Shown: in pieces, positions 25,801-39,500 of the stretch | Layout of the letters: the number at the start of each line of letters is the position of its first letter | How positions within the stretch are numbered: the first letter of the stretch is position 1 | NCBI GenBank assembly: GCA_029204225.1 | Contig: CM055109.1 | Span: 48,694,599-48,758,598 of the forward strand | From: Diphasiastrum complanatum | Taxonomy: Eukaryota > Streptophyta > Lycopodiopsida > Lycopodiales > Lycopodiaceae | Direction of reading: 5' to 3' | Length of the DNA: 64,000 nucleotides | Notes under the pieces: generated by a model | The model's input: only the letters and a program-made list of their open reading frames with translations | Databases searched by the model: none | What the model was told of the DNA's origin: nothing | Translations under genes and position numbers: made by a program

Positions 25801-28800
25801 AAGAGCGAAGACGACGCGACTCATACGCAATAATGCACTGTGACTGGCGAAGCAAAGCACCCAAACCAACATTACTAGCATCCGTCTCAACCATAAACTT
25901 CTGATCAAACTGGGTAAACACATAACGGCAGCATCAACAACAGCACGACGAAGAGTATCAAACGCTGACTGACAATCAGAAGTCCAAAGAAAAGTACGAG
26001 ACTTCTTCAAAAGTGCATGAAGAGGAGCGGCAATAGTGGCAAAACGAGGAACGGGACAACGAAGGTGAGTGGCTAAACCAATGAACATACAAACATGATG
26101 AACATCACTCGGAATCGGCCAATCCTGGATGGCCTGAACTTTATGAGGATCCATATGAATGTGCCCATCACAAACAAGAAAACCAAGAAACTCGATCTCA
26201 GCAACAGCAAAAGAACATTTAGACAACTTAGCAAATAACTGGTGATGTACAAGTAACTGAAAAAGAAGAAAGGTGGGAAACGTGCTCAGCAAGAGACTGG
26301 CTAAAAATAAGAATAACATCAAAATAAACCAACACACAACGACCAAGAAGCGGACGCATGATGTTATTCATCACATTCTAGAACGTAAAAGGGCCATTAG
26401 AAACACCAAAAGGAAGCACACGAAATTCATACAAACCAAGATGAGTACAAAAAGCAGTCTTATGTTTGTCAGAAGGGTGCATCCTAATTTGGTAATATGC
26501 AGAACGAAGATCTATCTTAGAAAAGATCTTAGAGGTACCGAGTTTGTCAAAGTGGTCATCCATGTGCAGAATAGGGTACTGATTACGGATAGTCAACTTA
26601 TTTAAAGAACGGTAATCAATACAAAGACGTTTGGTACCATCTTTCTTACTAACAAGAAGAAAAGGGGCACCAAAAGGGCTGTGACTAGGAACAATGAGAC
26701 CCTGATCTAACAAGGCAGTAATGTGGAGCTCAAGCTCATCACGCTCAAATCGAGACATACAATAAGGGGGACGGGAAGGAGGAGCAGAACCAGGACGCAA
26801 GTCAATATGGTGGTTCACGTCACGTAATGGTGGTAGCATCGTAGGTTCTGAAAAGACAAAAGCATCCTAATGTAATAAGTCAGAGATCACCTGAGGAATA
26901 GCTATTGGAGTAGAAACTGGAGGAACTGGTACTGCCCGCTGAACACATAATAAGGCTGCACAATGAGCCTTCGGCAGGCTGCGAATAAACTGCTTCCCAC
27001 TAATCAATTGGAAGTCTCCCTGAGAATCAATGCCAACAAGTGAGTGTGTAACTGCACCATGTACAAATGTCAATGTCTGTTGTGTCAAGTCCAGTGTAAC
27101 GGCCCCAAGAGATGCAAACCAATCAGCACCAAGGATAAGATCATAATGCTCCATAGGAATAATATAAAGATCTGCCCTGTCCAGAAAAATCTCCAATGCG
27201 GTATGGTAAACCATGAAACATCTGAGAACTAGGAAAGGAGTGTGAACTGGCAACCTCAATTGTGAGAGGTTGTGGAGCAGGAACAGGTGAAGCACGGATC
27301 CGATTGGTGATATAATTGCTGATAAAAGAATGAGTGTTGCCTATATCAACTAAAGCAATATACTCACGACCAGTAATGCGTACACATAACCGAATGGAGG
27401 GATGTCCAGGACGCCCTGTCCAAGTAGCATAGGCAAGCTGAGCATGGCAAGTAGCAGGAAGTAAATCAGTGGAAGGCTCAGGAGATAGGTCGGGCTCATC
27501 AGAAATATGAATGTAGATATCGGAATCATCTGGAGTAGTGCCCTCATGGTAAAAAACAGCAATAGTAGTAGGGAGGGGCTGACGACAATCACGGGCAAAA
27601 TGGTCAGGACTCTTACAACGAAAGCAAAGACGCTTCTGCCAGCGAACTCTGCAGACGTGTAACGTCGAACAAAAGCAGGACAAGGGGTCGAAGGACGAGG
27701 AAACGAAGGGACAATGGAAGGAGCCGGAACAAAAGGGGAAGGTGTAGAGGTGGACGAAGTGGGAAAAGCTGAAGTAGAAGGACGGGATCGGGAGAAGCGA
27801 GAAGGAAGGATGTCAAAGTACTTGTGCTGTAAAGTGCTAGCAAGAGACATCGCCTCGACAAGTGTGGAGGGACGGAAGGAAGAAACATCATAACGAAAGG
27901 CACCACAAAGTCCAGCAATGTAACGAGAAATAAGCTCAGTGGGCTGTAGATCTGTGAAAAGATAAGAAAACTCCATAAACTGATATGTATAAGAAGCAAG
28001 ATTACTGGTCTGAGTGAGACTACAAAATGAATCACGCTGGCGGGTTGAGCCACTGAGGATCAATCATAGCATGACGGAGGTCACGGCGAAAGGTAGGCCA
28101 GATATGGAGCCCTTCCCGATCAGGATCAGCTTGATAGACTCGCCACCACGAGGCAGCACGTCCATCTAAGTGTAAAGCAGCCAACTGGATCTTCTGAAGA
28201 TCAGTCTTAGGGTAAATCTGAAAATAAGTGTCAAGCTTAGCAAACCAATTCTCTAATAAGTTCCCGTCAGCCAAGCCGGTCATAACCGTATCTAGGTGAA
28301 GAACGAGGCCAGAAAGAGTATCATCCATGCGACGAAACTGATCGGATAGGTTCTCCTGAACAGTCTCACTCAGGGTAGGTGAATGTGCCATAAGGAGGAA
28401 ACTACTAAATGCGAGACAAGACGCTAATCAAGTGGACAAACTGAAGGAGAGGACATAAGTCGTCACAACAGGTACGCCAATGAAAAGACGTAACAAATAG
28501 TGTAAGTAGTACCTCGCAACTGCAAACGAAAGTGTGCTGAAAACGGTAGCTGGAAATTATGCCAATTATGGAAAGCAATTTGAGCGCTGAACAGCCACCA
28601 AGTCATGCGGCAATATCTACTAGTAAATGCGTCGAAAAGGCTGGAAAACAGCAAGTATGAGGGTGGAGATGGACGCTGGACACCTGCAATCAAATGTGGA
28701 TTTGGGGTAGCAAACGGAGGCGGAACGAAGTAAAAATTGGAGGGGGATGGGCGCTGGACAGCCTGCAAACAAGGTGTGAAAAATGGCTGCAAACAGAGAC

Positions 28801-31800
28801 AAAAACGGACGAAAGTGACAAGTATGAAAGGGCTGGACAGCCTGCAAACACAAGTGAAGAGAGGGCTGAAAATGGAAGGAGGAACAGACGAAAGAGATGA
28901 GGGAATTGGGCGCTGGAGAGCCTGCAAACAAGCTGGAAATGGGTGATGGAGGGTTGGAACTTGAGCGCCAGAAATAATCTACCCAAAACAAAAAAAAAAA
29001 ATCTGGCCGCCAAATTTAGCGGAAGTACTTCCGCTAAAGCTCTGCCAAGGAAAATACTCTGATGGGAGCTGGTCCTCCTCCAAACTGTGTTGAATGTTGT
29101 TGAAGCAAAGAGATGAAAGCCCTCAGCAAAGAGAGAGAGAAAAAATCAGCAAGGAAAATGGGCGCCCAATCAGAAAATCAGATCTGAAATTCAGTAATCA
29201 GGAAAGTGCTCTGATACCAAATTACGAACAAGACCACAATTATGCTATGGCTGATCTATGAAAGCGGGACATAAGCAAGAATTAGTCTAGAAAGCAAGAA
29301 AGAGAGCTTAAAGAGACTAAAGAGGAGAGAGATCAATATCATAGCTGAATAACAAATGACACAGATTCCCTACTTATAGCCTAAAGGAAGCTTCCAGTGG
29401 CAAGGGCCCAACTGGGAGGGATAATAGTGCGCCTCCAAGAAGGCCCCCACTCTCCAGTAATATGTCCAAATGTCCAAATAATGAATAATAAGGCCCAAGG
29501 CCAACCATAAAGTCTAAGTGTCAGTAATGAATAAAAAAGGGCCCAAGGCCTACTTATGCATAAAGTAAAGTAAATGTAAATGGACCGAGTCCATAACTCT
29601 CCCCGACAAAAAAATAAGACCCAACTACCGAAAAGAAAGTGGATCATATAGCAGCAAGCCCTGGTGGATCAACATCTAGAACAGCATCTGATGTAGAGGA
29701 ATCAACAAGTGCAGCAAGAGCATGAGCCTTCAGTCTGTCGTGCCAGAGTACTTGCTTAGACCAAATAGGATCCCGTTCTTCCCCTATAACAAAACCTTTG
29801 ATGGGGGTAAAGTACAATTAAATTTGTCATTAAGGGAAAGTGTTAGAAGTCACTATTTGTTTGTTCTATAATGGAGATTCCTTTGTTGATGCTCTGACTG
29901 CAAAGTCGGGGTACCAGAAGGTACACCCTGGACGGCCGTTAGGGGTCATCAGAGTTTATTTTCTCCCTGTGTGGAATCTTCTCCAAAGATAGTATGGCGA
30001 GTACAAAGCTTTCTCCAGGCTTGGATTGTGTGACTTCATGGTATAATGCCATATTTAATGAAATCGGGGTAACGTATATGGTTTTGAGGACCCAACTCAT
30101 AATGGGGGAGCATGTTTTAAGTTTTGATCCGTGTACTTAAGTCTGGAAGGGCTCAACTCATAATGGGCCATGGGGCAAGTGACCTTCTTCTCCAATTAAC
30201 ACTTGGCTATCCAATGCCAAGGCTTTTCATTTGCTTTTGTAACTCCTATGTAACATATGGCTCTTGGCTGTTGGCTTTTGGATATTCCACATTGGAAATC
30301 CGAAATTGTGCAACCAATGGATCCTATGATAGAATCTATCAAATCACTTCCCCCCCGTCGGCCTTTTTAAAGAAATTACCAAATTTCTATAAAAGTTAGT
30401 TGGAGATGTGATGTATGAAAATATCTAAATCTATGAAAAGTCAGTAATAACTGTCTTCCACAAAAGATTCACTCTATTACAACCAGGACTTTTCTTTCAA
30501 ACATTTTCAACCTAAGTAACGGTGACTATCATCCATCTGAAATCCATTTATGCAAAAGAGATAAATTGGGTTTAAGAAATTGAAACACTATCACCCTAGA
30601 ATTTACTAGAATTCCAAGACCTATTCATACAAGTAGTAATTTACATGATGATAACAGTCTTTCAAAAAAATAACTTCATGCTGGAAAGAATCATATAAAC
30701 CAATCTGAAGTCTCGTATCTGATAAATTTATCAAGAAGTACGGATTTAAGAAAGCAAAAAATAGGCTAAAGGGTTTCCGATTTCGTAAATGGTGAGATAC
30801 CCATTTGGGATCCGCATTAAACCTCAAAATTTCACAAAATACCCCATAAAACTTGACCAATGGTTTTAGATTGACATCCAATAATTACTTAAGCTTACCA
30901 TTGTCAATCAGATCCTTATAGTCCATTAGCGCTCTAGATTCTTTGACTTGAGTGAACAGCTAGTTCTCCTAACACTAGCATCTTTGACTTGAGTTAACAA
31001 CTAGTTATCCTAACTTTACTAAATATAGGCCCCTAGTAATAGCTTGCAGGCCGCCCTCGAATATCCTAGAAAATAAAGATTGATGCCAATTACTTTCCCT
31101 TTCCCACTACCTTTACAAAAGCTAATTTCCAAATTCTAATTCACCCCATCAACAATATATACTTGTCATATCTAGTATGAAATCCCACTTGCACTAAAAG
31201 GTCCAGTATGGTTTGGTGCCACGGTGACCCACCATAACATTTCTTTTGACCCACTTTGGCCATATGACCAATATATTTGGTAAGCAGCCCAGCATTCTCT
31301 CTATTTTATCTTCCTTCATAATTCCTCCATATACTCCATAGCAATCATGACAAAGCATTGACAATTATCATGGCCAATAGCTCTCTGTTGAGGTAAGTTT
31401 CCCTAGTAGTTTATTCCCCAGCATATGAAGCCCTTCACACCTGTGTGATGGAGAAAATTGATTATCTGACAAGCTGTTGGGTTGGCCAAGTGTGTGACTA
31501 GTCATTCAATCAAACCATGTATCAACTGGTCAGACATGAGAGAAGTCAGATGAATACAGGAGTATGATGATCAAGCAAAAGGTCGTAAGCCAGTAAGGAT
31601 GTAGAACCAAATGTTGTTTTGCACTTTTGATTAAAGATACAATGTTGCAAACAGCAACCATAACATAAACTCACAGACTGCCTGATCAAAAAATCATGAG
31701 AACTATAAAGCATGATGGGCAGAACAAAGAGACACATAGTAAAATATAAAGCCTACAGCTTATTCTCCATACTGTCTACCACAGCTGTACTGAACCGACA

Positions 31801-34800
31801 TGTTCTAATTTTCAACCTGATTTGGCAGAATGTCAATTTAAGCTAGCACATAGTAGTTTCAAAAAATGAAAGCCCAACAGCTGTGCATTGTAACGGAAAA
31901 ATCACCCCATGATACAACTCGCACAAAGATCACTTTGACTTGCCTGCAAAGTTCAAGAGGGGTTGTGTAGACACCCTTTCCATGAGCAAAATCGTTCCAT
32001 ACGGTTCCTTCATAGCTGAACCACAAGAAACAAACCAAAACTGCATCAAGGCTATAATCCAACTTGTCTCAAACTTCAAAAGGCTGCAACCAGAAACACG
32101 CTTAACATGAAGATCATGCAATGGCTTTGTTTTACTGACACACAAAAATGTATTTTTTCCATAAGCTTTGGCTAATTCGAATTTGCAAGTAAACCAGCAG
32201 GGTGACAAAGATCACATACATATGTAAGCCAGGTAAACCTTGCAAGACATTTCATCCATATAAGAAAGTAATGCCTTTCCAAATAAGATAGAAACGGTCT
32301 CACAGAAAGACATACAAATCTGCACGGCGGATAAACTCATGCCAAAAGGCGCCTGAAGAAAGCACGTTTTTCTCACGGAGTGTGCGACGGAGAGAGCGTC
32401 GGGCGGAGCGAAGGAGGTGAGGTTCATGAATGCGGGCATGGGTGACAAGATGATGTAGAGAGCGACACTCTCGTCATGTATGATGAACTCGATACTCGGA
32501 TGAAGAGATTCCCTGTATAGGCATGCCACCCCTCCGGATCCACGGCCACTAGCTGATTTAGTGTCAGGCCTAAATACGGAATCCCATCTATATCCTGGAA
32601 AAATAGGTAATCCTCGCTCCCGACTTTCGTGAGTCTCCATAAAAAACAATAAGTCTCTACCAATGATGAAATCAATCAGGTCGCCAGCTATGGAAGTGTT
32701 AGAATTAATGGTTAATTGTAGAGGCCAGCCTGCGTGCTAGAAGGCCTATTTTTATTTTTAGTATAGGTACTATCTATTTTTAGTATAGGTACCTAAGTTA
32801 GTACCAATTTTGCTAGAATAGTATAGAAATCTATTTTAACCAAGTTAGCATAGATTTCTATTGTTAAGACTTCATAATTAGCATTTCAATTGCTATTGTA
32901 GTAGAATAGCTTTTGCTTTTCATTGTGGACAGCCTCTATAAGAGTAGATGGGCGCCCACCTCCATTGTTATCTTAGTTTCCAGCCTATGAAGCATAGCTT
33001 CTTACAGTCTCTCTTCTTCTTCAGCTTGTGGTTGATGTTTTGTGTGAGTACTAATAAGATTAGTCTACTCCGATTAGAGAATCTCTTCGATTCTAACATG
33101 GTATCAGAGCCATCTCGTTAAGATCGGGATCTACGGAAGGAGAAGATCAGCGCTGCAGGTTTTACTGGTGGAGATCGCATCTAGTGGAGGTGCTATTTGG
33201 TGGAGGTTGTATCTGGTGGAGGTGTCATCCTGTGCAGGTTTTTCTGGTGGAGGACACATCTGGCGCAGGTTAGCTTCTGGACAGGCAGCATCTGAGGGCG
33301 GCACATCTGGTGCATGTCACATAGCTACAGGTTACAGCAGGTGCAGGCAGCATCTGAGGGCGGTAGCAGCTGGGGACAGTTAATATCTGAGGCAGCAACA
33401 ACCAGACAGATCAAGACAGGTAGTACTTGAGGCAGCAAAGACCAGGACAGGTCTGATTCAAGGCAGGTGCTAACCGGACAGTTCTAATCTGAGGCAGTAG
33501 AGACCAGACCAGGTCTGATTCAGGGCAAGTGCTAACTGGACAGGCAGTGAGCAGATTTCTACAAGCAGGAAGAACTGAGGAAGGCAGAATCTGGGACAAG
33601 CAGAGACCAAATAGGCAAGATCTGGACAAGTGATATCTAGTGAAGGCAATAATTGGACAGGTAGTTGTCCTCAAAAATTGTTGCATGCAATTATATTCTT
33701 AGTGGAAAGCCCATCATTTTTGTACAAAGATGGGGAGTCTGAATGAAGCTGTTCTTCCAGAATCAAGCAAGTTAGATGGATCTAACTACAGCTTGTGGAA
33801 GTTCAAACTTTAGAATATCCTTCAGGACAAAGATTATTGGGAAATTGTCATGGGACAAGAGGTGATGGCTCACGGTCTCAATGATCAAGATAGAAGGGCA
33901 TTTGAGAAACGGGTGCAACGTGCGCATCATATCATCAACTTATCTGTGAAGGATAAGGTGATTCCGCTGATCAGGAATGCAATTGGGCCTAAGGATGCAT
34001 GGGATATCCTTAAGAACACATATGAAACGGTAAGTAAGTCTCGAGCGTTGTTCTTGAACAATAAGCTTCATACCTTGAAAATGGGATCAGAAGAATCCAT
34101 TACGGATTTTATTACCAGGGTGAAGGATCTAAGAGATCAGTTGTCTTCTATAGGGGAAATTGTACTTGATAATACTCTAGTACAAATTGTTTTGAATAGC
34201 TTACCATTACAATATCAGAACTTTGTTATGACACTAAGTTTGAGGGAGAGATCGCCGACATTTGATGAGCTCAATGGTTTGCTACTTCAAGAGGAATTAC
34301 GAAGACAAAACTTGATGTCTAGGGAAGACTTCAAGGAACTGGGATTCTTTTCCAAGAATCAAGGTAAGAAAGGCAAAAAGGATCAGAAGCAGGAAGGCGA
34401 GGACAATACGGAAAAACGAGACAGTTCCAAATCTAATCCAAAGAGAAATGGCAATAGTAATTTTTGTGGCAAGTATGGTCATTTTGCGTTTGAGTGCACG
34501 AAAAAGAAGGCTATCCAGGACAAAAAGAAGCAGTCAGGCAACTTCATTGAAGATGAAGACAAAAGTGAAGCTGTGGGATGCTACGAGTTATTCTCAGCTT
34601 CAACATCAGAGACCTTTGAAGACTGTTGGTATATTGATTCTGGAGCAACGCAACATATGACACGACATCGTGAGTGGTTCACACAGTTTGATGACACTGA
34701 TGTAAATTCACATGTCAAGCTTGGAGACAATTCTTCTTACAATATCAAAGGTAGAGGTACAGTGAGAGTACATTTACCTTCAGGGAATATAGGAGAAATT

Positions 34801-36456
34801 AAGAATGTTCTCTATGTTCCAGGTTTAAAGAAGAATTTACTTTCAGTTTCTGCTATCACTAAGCAAAATATGAAAGTTGAGTTTGATGATCAGAAGTGTC
34901 TCATCAAAGACAAAAGCAAAGACTACAAAGTTGTGGCCACAGGATCTTTGGAAGGTCGACTTTACAAACTTGATGCGTCTACACCGGATCATCATGTTTG
35001 TGCAGCTTCTGATAGTATGGAGAGCAGGATAAGTCTTTTCATATCACAAGCAAAGTATGCAAGAGAGTTACTCAAGAAGTTTAACATGCTTGATTGTAAG
35101 TCCATTTCTACACCATATGATCCAAGTGTAAAGCTTACAAAAGAGGAAAATTCTGAAAGTGTGAATGAAACACTTTATAGGCAGCTTGTAGGTAGTCTTA
35201 TCTATCTAACGTCTACTCGACCAGACATTTCATATGCAGTGCGCATGGTGAGTCAGTTCATGTCTTTACCAAAAGTTTGTCATTGGAAAGCGGCAAAAAG
35301 GATTTTGCGTTATGTCAAAGGGACACTCAGGTATGGCATTTATTATGGTAAAGGAACAAAAATAAAACTTGAGGGTTTTGTTGATGCTGACTGGGCAGGA
35401 AATGCAGAAGATAGAAGATCGACTACAGGATCTGCATTTAATCTTGGAACAGGAACTATATCTTGGAGTAGTAAAAAGCAACCAACAATTGCTTTATCTT
35501 CTATAGAGGCAGAGTATAGGGCTACTACATCAGCAACTTGTGAAGCAATTTGGTTACGAAGGATTCTAAAAGATCTTCATATAGAACAAGTTGAACCTAA
35601 AATTGTATGGTGTGACAATCAGAGTTGTATTCAGCTTGCAAAGAATCCAGTATTTCATAGTAGGTCAAAGCATATTGAAGTTCAGCAGCATTTTATACGA
35701 GAAAAGTTACAAAGTGGTGAAGTAGAGTTGATCTACTGTGACACCAATGATCAAGTTGCAGATATCTTCACAAAAGGACTTGGTCGTGAAAAATTTGAGA
35801 AGTTCAAAACTCTCCTAGGTGTTATTGATAATCAATTATCCATTAAGGGGGAGTGTTAGAATTAATGGTTAATTGTAGAGGCCAGCCTACGTGCTAGAAG
35901 GCCTATTTCTATTTTTAGTATAGGTACTATCTATTTTTAGTATAGGTACCTAAGTTAGTACCAATTTTGCTAGAATAGTATAGAAATCTATTTTAACCAA
36001 GTCAGCATAGATTTCTATTGTTAAGACTCCATAATTAACATTTCAATTGCTATTGTAGTAGAATAGCTTTTGCTTTTCATTGTGGACAGCCTCTATAAGA
36101 GTAGATGGGCGCCCACCTCCATTGGTATCTCAGTTTCCAGCTTATGAAGCATAGCTTCTTGCAGTCTCTCTTCTTCTTCAGCTTGTGGTTGATGTTTTGT
36201 GTGAGTACTAATAAGATTAGTCTACTCCGGTTAGAGAATCTCTTCGATTCTAACAGGAAGATGAGTGTATACCATCGCAGTTCCATACTCCAATCCGGAG
36301 ATGGTGTGGATGGGGCCCCAGGGCACTCCCGAACCCGAGGACCCCAAATCCCTAGCACTGTGAGCTGCTAGGAGCGCTACCAAGAAGGCGCACTCGTCCA
36401 TCACGGTAAATAACTCGTCTGCCAGACTCACGGGCTATCTGAAAGGCCTTACGTCT

Positions 36457-36530
<74 letters not shown>

Positions 36531-39500
36531 AAGAAAGAAAGAAAGAAAGAAAGCTTTATTAATGTCTTTTCCATGCCAAAAGGCATATAAGACTAGTAAA
36601 TGTACATGTCAAGTATGTGGTAACCATAGGAGCGTATGAAACGTCTCCAAAACAGTAACAAAGTAGCAATCTAGAGCTAAAGCTATAAACTGAAATAGAT
36701 GTGATGCTATTAGAAACATGTGGGAGCATGTATACTGCTAACAGTCATGAGTGAGATATGACGTTATCATCTAGTCCTGTCCTGCTGGTGCTGATGATAT
36801 AGAAGGATGTAATACGGCCTGTGGCATGAAGGGCCACTGGTGGTCTCTGACGTCGTCTGAGAGGATGAAGAGGTCTCCTCGTGATAGGTCGAGTAGCTCG
36901 TGCTGCAACATGGGTATGTGTGGGACGCTGTCTCTGGTCTCTGTGGGCAAGTAGGTCATCATCATCATCGTCACCGTCATCAAAACGTCCTCTCCTCCTG
37001 GAGAAGAAAGAAGTGATCTGAGGCTGAGAAACCTGACTCGGCTGGGCTGTCTGATACAAATCCTGTCGTAGTATAAACATCTCTCGTATCATGAGTGCCG
37101 CGCATCGGGAATCCTCATAAGCTATGAGCGATCGTAAGGTGACAGGTGTGTCTCGGAACAAACAGTGGTATCTCCCTCTGATCTCGTAATATACCGGGCA
37201 CCTAAAGATAAAGTGCTCCTCTGACTCCACCTCCTCTAAAGAGCATAACTGGCAAATCCGCTCCTCTCTCGAGGTACCCTGGAATCTACCAGTCTCAATA
37301 GCCAACTGATGTGATGATACACGGAGCTGTCCCAATGTAAATCTGAGGCAATGTGATAGTCTCGAGTCCAAATAATGCGGTAAGACCGGGACCCCTGCTA
37401 TGTTAAGCTCAATAAAATGAGTCCAGTAGTAGTCGGGTTTCACCCCAAGCTGTCGCCCCCAAGTGCGGTCGAGATATGCCCGATATAAGATGCGCCTGAT
37501 ATACTGATGAGTACCTGAGGGGAGCTCTAATGGAGATACCAAATGACTCAAGGAGGAAATGGGATGCCTGAGAGAACCACGATAGTCGATAGCCCTGGTC
37601 ATGAAGAAAGTGTGAGGAGACCAGTGCTGTCTGTGTATATCTCATATCCTCATCGGGCAGAGCCTGGGTTCTCTAAATGTATGTGATAAGCTGGAACGCG
37701 GCATATATCTGAATAGGTGGAACGGCAAACTCTGCAAGAAGGATCTCATGTGGAACCGAGGGCTTCGCCCGAATCATACGGGCTAACATGGTGGTCTGCA
37801 ATCGTGAAATGCTGGCCCAGTGTGATGAAGGGAGGCCGGTGCACCATGTCTCTGCTGCATATAAGGCTGTGGGGGTGACAATAGTATCAAAGAGTCTACA
37901 CTTACTGCGAACATCTCGGATGAGCTTCCTGAAACATAACCGCTCAAGCTGAACAAGAGAGGAATGCCCCTTCCCAAGTCAGGTGGTGGCAGCTTGCCGC
38001 ATGCTGAAGGTAGGACCAGAGAAGAGTATCCCCAAATAGGTATAAGAGGAAACTACCTCTAAGGCCTGTCCATCTAAGATGAGCTCCTGGCGCTGCATGA
38101 AGGCTCGAGAAGTGTTGAAGACCATAACCTTGGTCTTCGCAAAGTTCACCCCCAACCCCCATCTGGTACAAAATCCCTATAAACAATCCAGCTGCCTCTG
38201 CAAACCCTCTCTGGTCGGGGATACTAGTACTACATCATCCGCATAAAGGAGAATAGCAATCAGAATGGTGCCAAGTCTACAGCCACCCCCGCCACACTGT
38301 GAGATGACTCGCTCTAACTCATCAATATACAATCCAAAGAGAACCGGTGAAAGAGAGCACCCCTATTTCACCCCAATGGTGCTCCAAATGTGATCAGATA
38401 AGCCACTGCTATGTCGGAAACATCCCAAGACCTTCTCATAAAGAGCCATCACTGCTAAAACAATATCTGTGGAGAAACCAAGGTCACGAAGTCTCTGAAT
38501 GAGCAGGGAGCGTGGTACAGAATCGAAGACCTTCCTGAAATCTACAAAACAGCAGTAAACCCTCTCTTTCCTGTACTTAGCTTCCTCGATCAAGGCTCGA
38601 AGTGTAAAAATATGGTCAGTGGTAGAATAATGAGATCGGAAACCTGCCTGCCCCAATGCATGTAATCTCCGAGCTTCCGCCTCTGAACTCACTGCAGACT
38701 GGAGTATGGTACCATAGAGCTTCGTGAGAACATGTCCGATCATGATAGTGCGGTAATTACCAGGGATCATGGGATCACCATTTTTATGAATAGGGTGGAT
38801 GATGTTGGTGCACCAGGATGAGGGGAAACCAGAGACAACGGTGGAATTGAGGAGAGTGGCTAGTGTGGGAGCAAGGAGGTCGGAAGCATGGGTTAGGAGT
38901 TCAGATTCAAGGTCTTCGATATCTCTTGCTTTATGGGACTTCATTCTCTTGATGGTCGTAAGTACCATGTCAGATGTGAAGAAGGTGAACTCAGAGGGGC
39001 GTGGGGAGATAGAGATGGGTGCGTCAGTGGGTATGGTATATAGTTTGGTAGCGTATTCGGTCCATATGCGAAGGTCATCCAGGAGGGGTGGTGGAGCACG
39101 AGGGATAAACTCACGCCAAAAGGCGCCTGAAGAGGAACTGAAGAGAAGATCAACAAGACGCGTTCCTTCGGAGTCATCATATATACGCTATTTTCGGCGG
39201 AGTGTGCGACGGTAAGAGCGCCTGGCGGAGTGGAGATGAGGATCGTGAGTGCGGGCATGGGTGACAAGCTGACGAAGAGAGCGACATTCAACATCATACC
39301 ACGGGGGGTGTGGGGGTCGTATCGATGAGGAGCGGGTGCCTCTGCTTTTATGGGGTTTAGATGAAAAAGCAAGGGAAGCAGCGGTATGAAGAGAAGTGCT
39401 AAGAAAGGCAGCTTGAGTCTCGACTGTACTATCGCGAGGGAAGGAATGGAGCAATGAGGTTAGGAACTCCTGGTAAACTGGTGTAAAGAGAGAACTGAAT

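Larger units (their letters stand above)
18500..29598 (-). mobile_element. Gypsy-2, Ty3/Gypsy retrotransposon carrying two DNA-transposon insertions
   Basis: Runs minus-strand, in the same sense as TIC100, from a 5' LTR at about 29222-29598 through leader, gag, protease, RT, RNase H and integrase to about 18500. The 3' LTR was not found, so the low-coordinate end is probably truncated. A hAT MITE (18603-18990) and a large hAT element (about 19609-25215) interrupt the integrase region. Frameshifts and stops are numerous. Confidence 0.85.
32697..36255 (+). mobile_element. Copia-2, young internally deleted Copia retrotransposon
   Basis: A 3,559-bp element with two 402-bp LTRs (TGTTAGAATT...TTCTAACA) flanked by target duplication GGAAG (32692-32696 and 36256-36260), inserted in LINE-2. 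LTRs differ at about 10 positions by eye (about 2.5%). It has a primer-binding site and polypurine tract (TTAAGGGGGAG). Its coding region keeps gag, protease and RNase H but lacks integrase and most of RT. It lies antisense to TIC100 in intron 1. Confidence 0.96.
32340..36457 (-). mobile_element. LINE-2, truncated and internally deleted LINE, split by Copia-2
   Basis: A second copy of the LINE at 36554-41966. It begins inside ORF1 ([10 protein letters not shown] region, about 36440) and reads into the endonuclease start. Copia-2 interrupts it. It resumes at 32691 with [20 protein letters not shown] and [18 protein letters not shown]. After FIIHD an internal deletion of roughly 0.8 kb relative to LINE-1 joins SPMPAF... 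It ends near 32340 after a sequence matching LINE-1 at about 39115. Confidence 0.85.

Noticed and set aside
28463-29013. Cys/Phe-rich open frames on the minus strand
   Set aside because: They lie in the untranslated leader of Gypsy-2 with its GCGCTGGACAGCCTGC repeats and have no domain.
33168-33686. Short open frames in the Copia-2 leader
   Set aside because: Products of the purine-rich degenerate repeats between primer site and gag.
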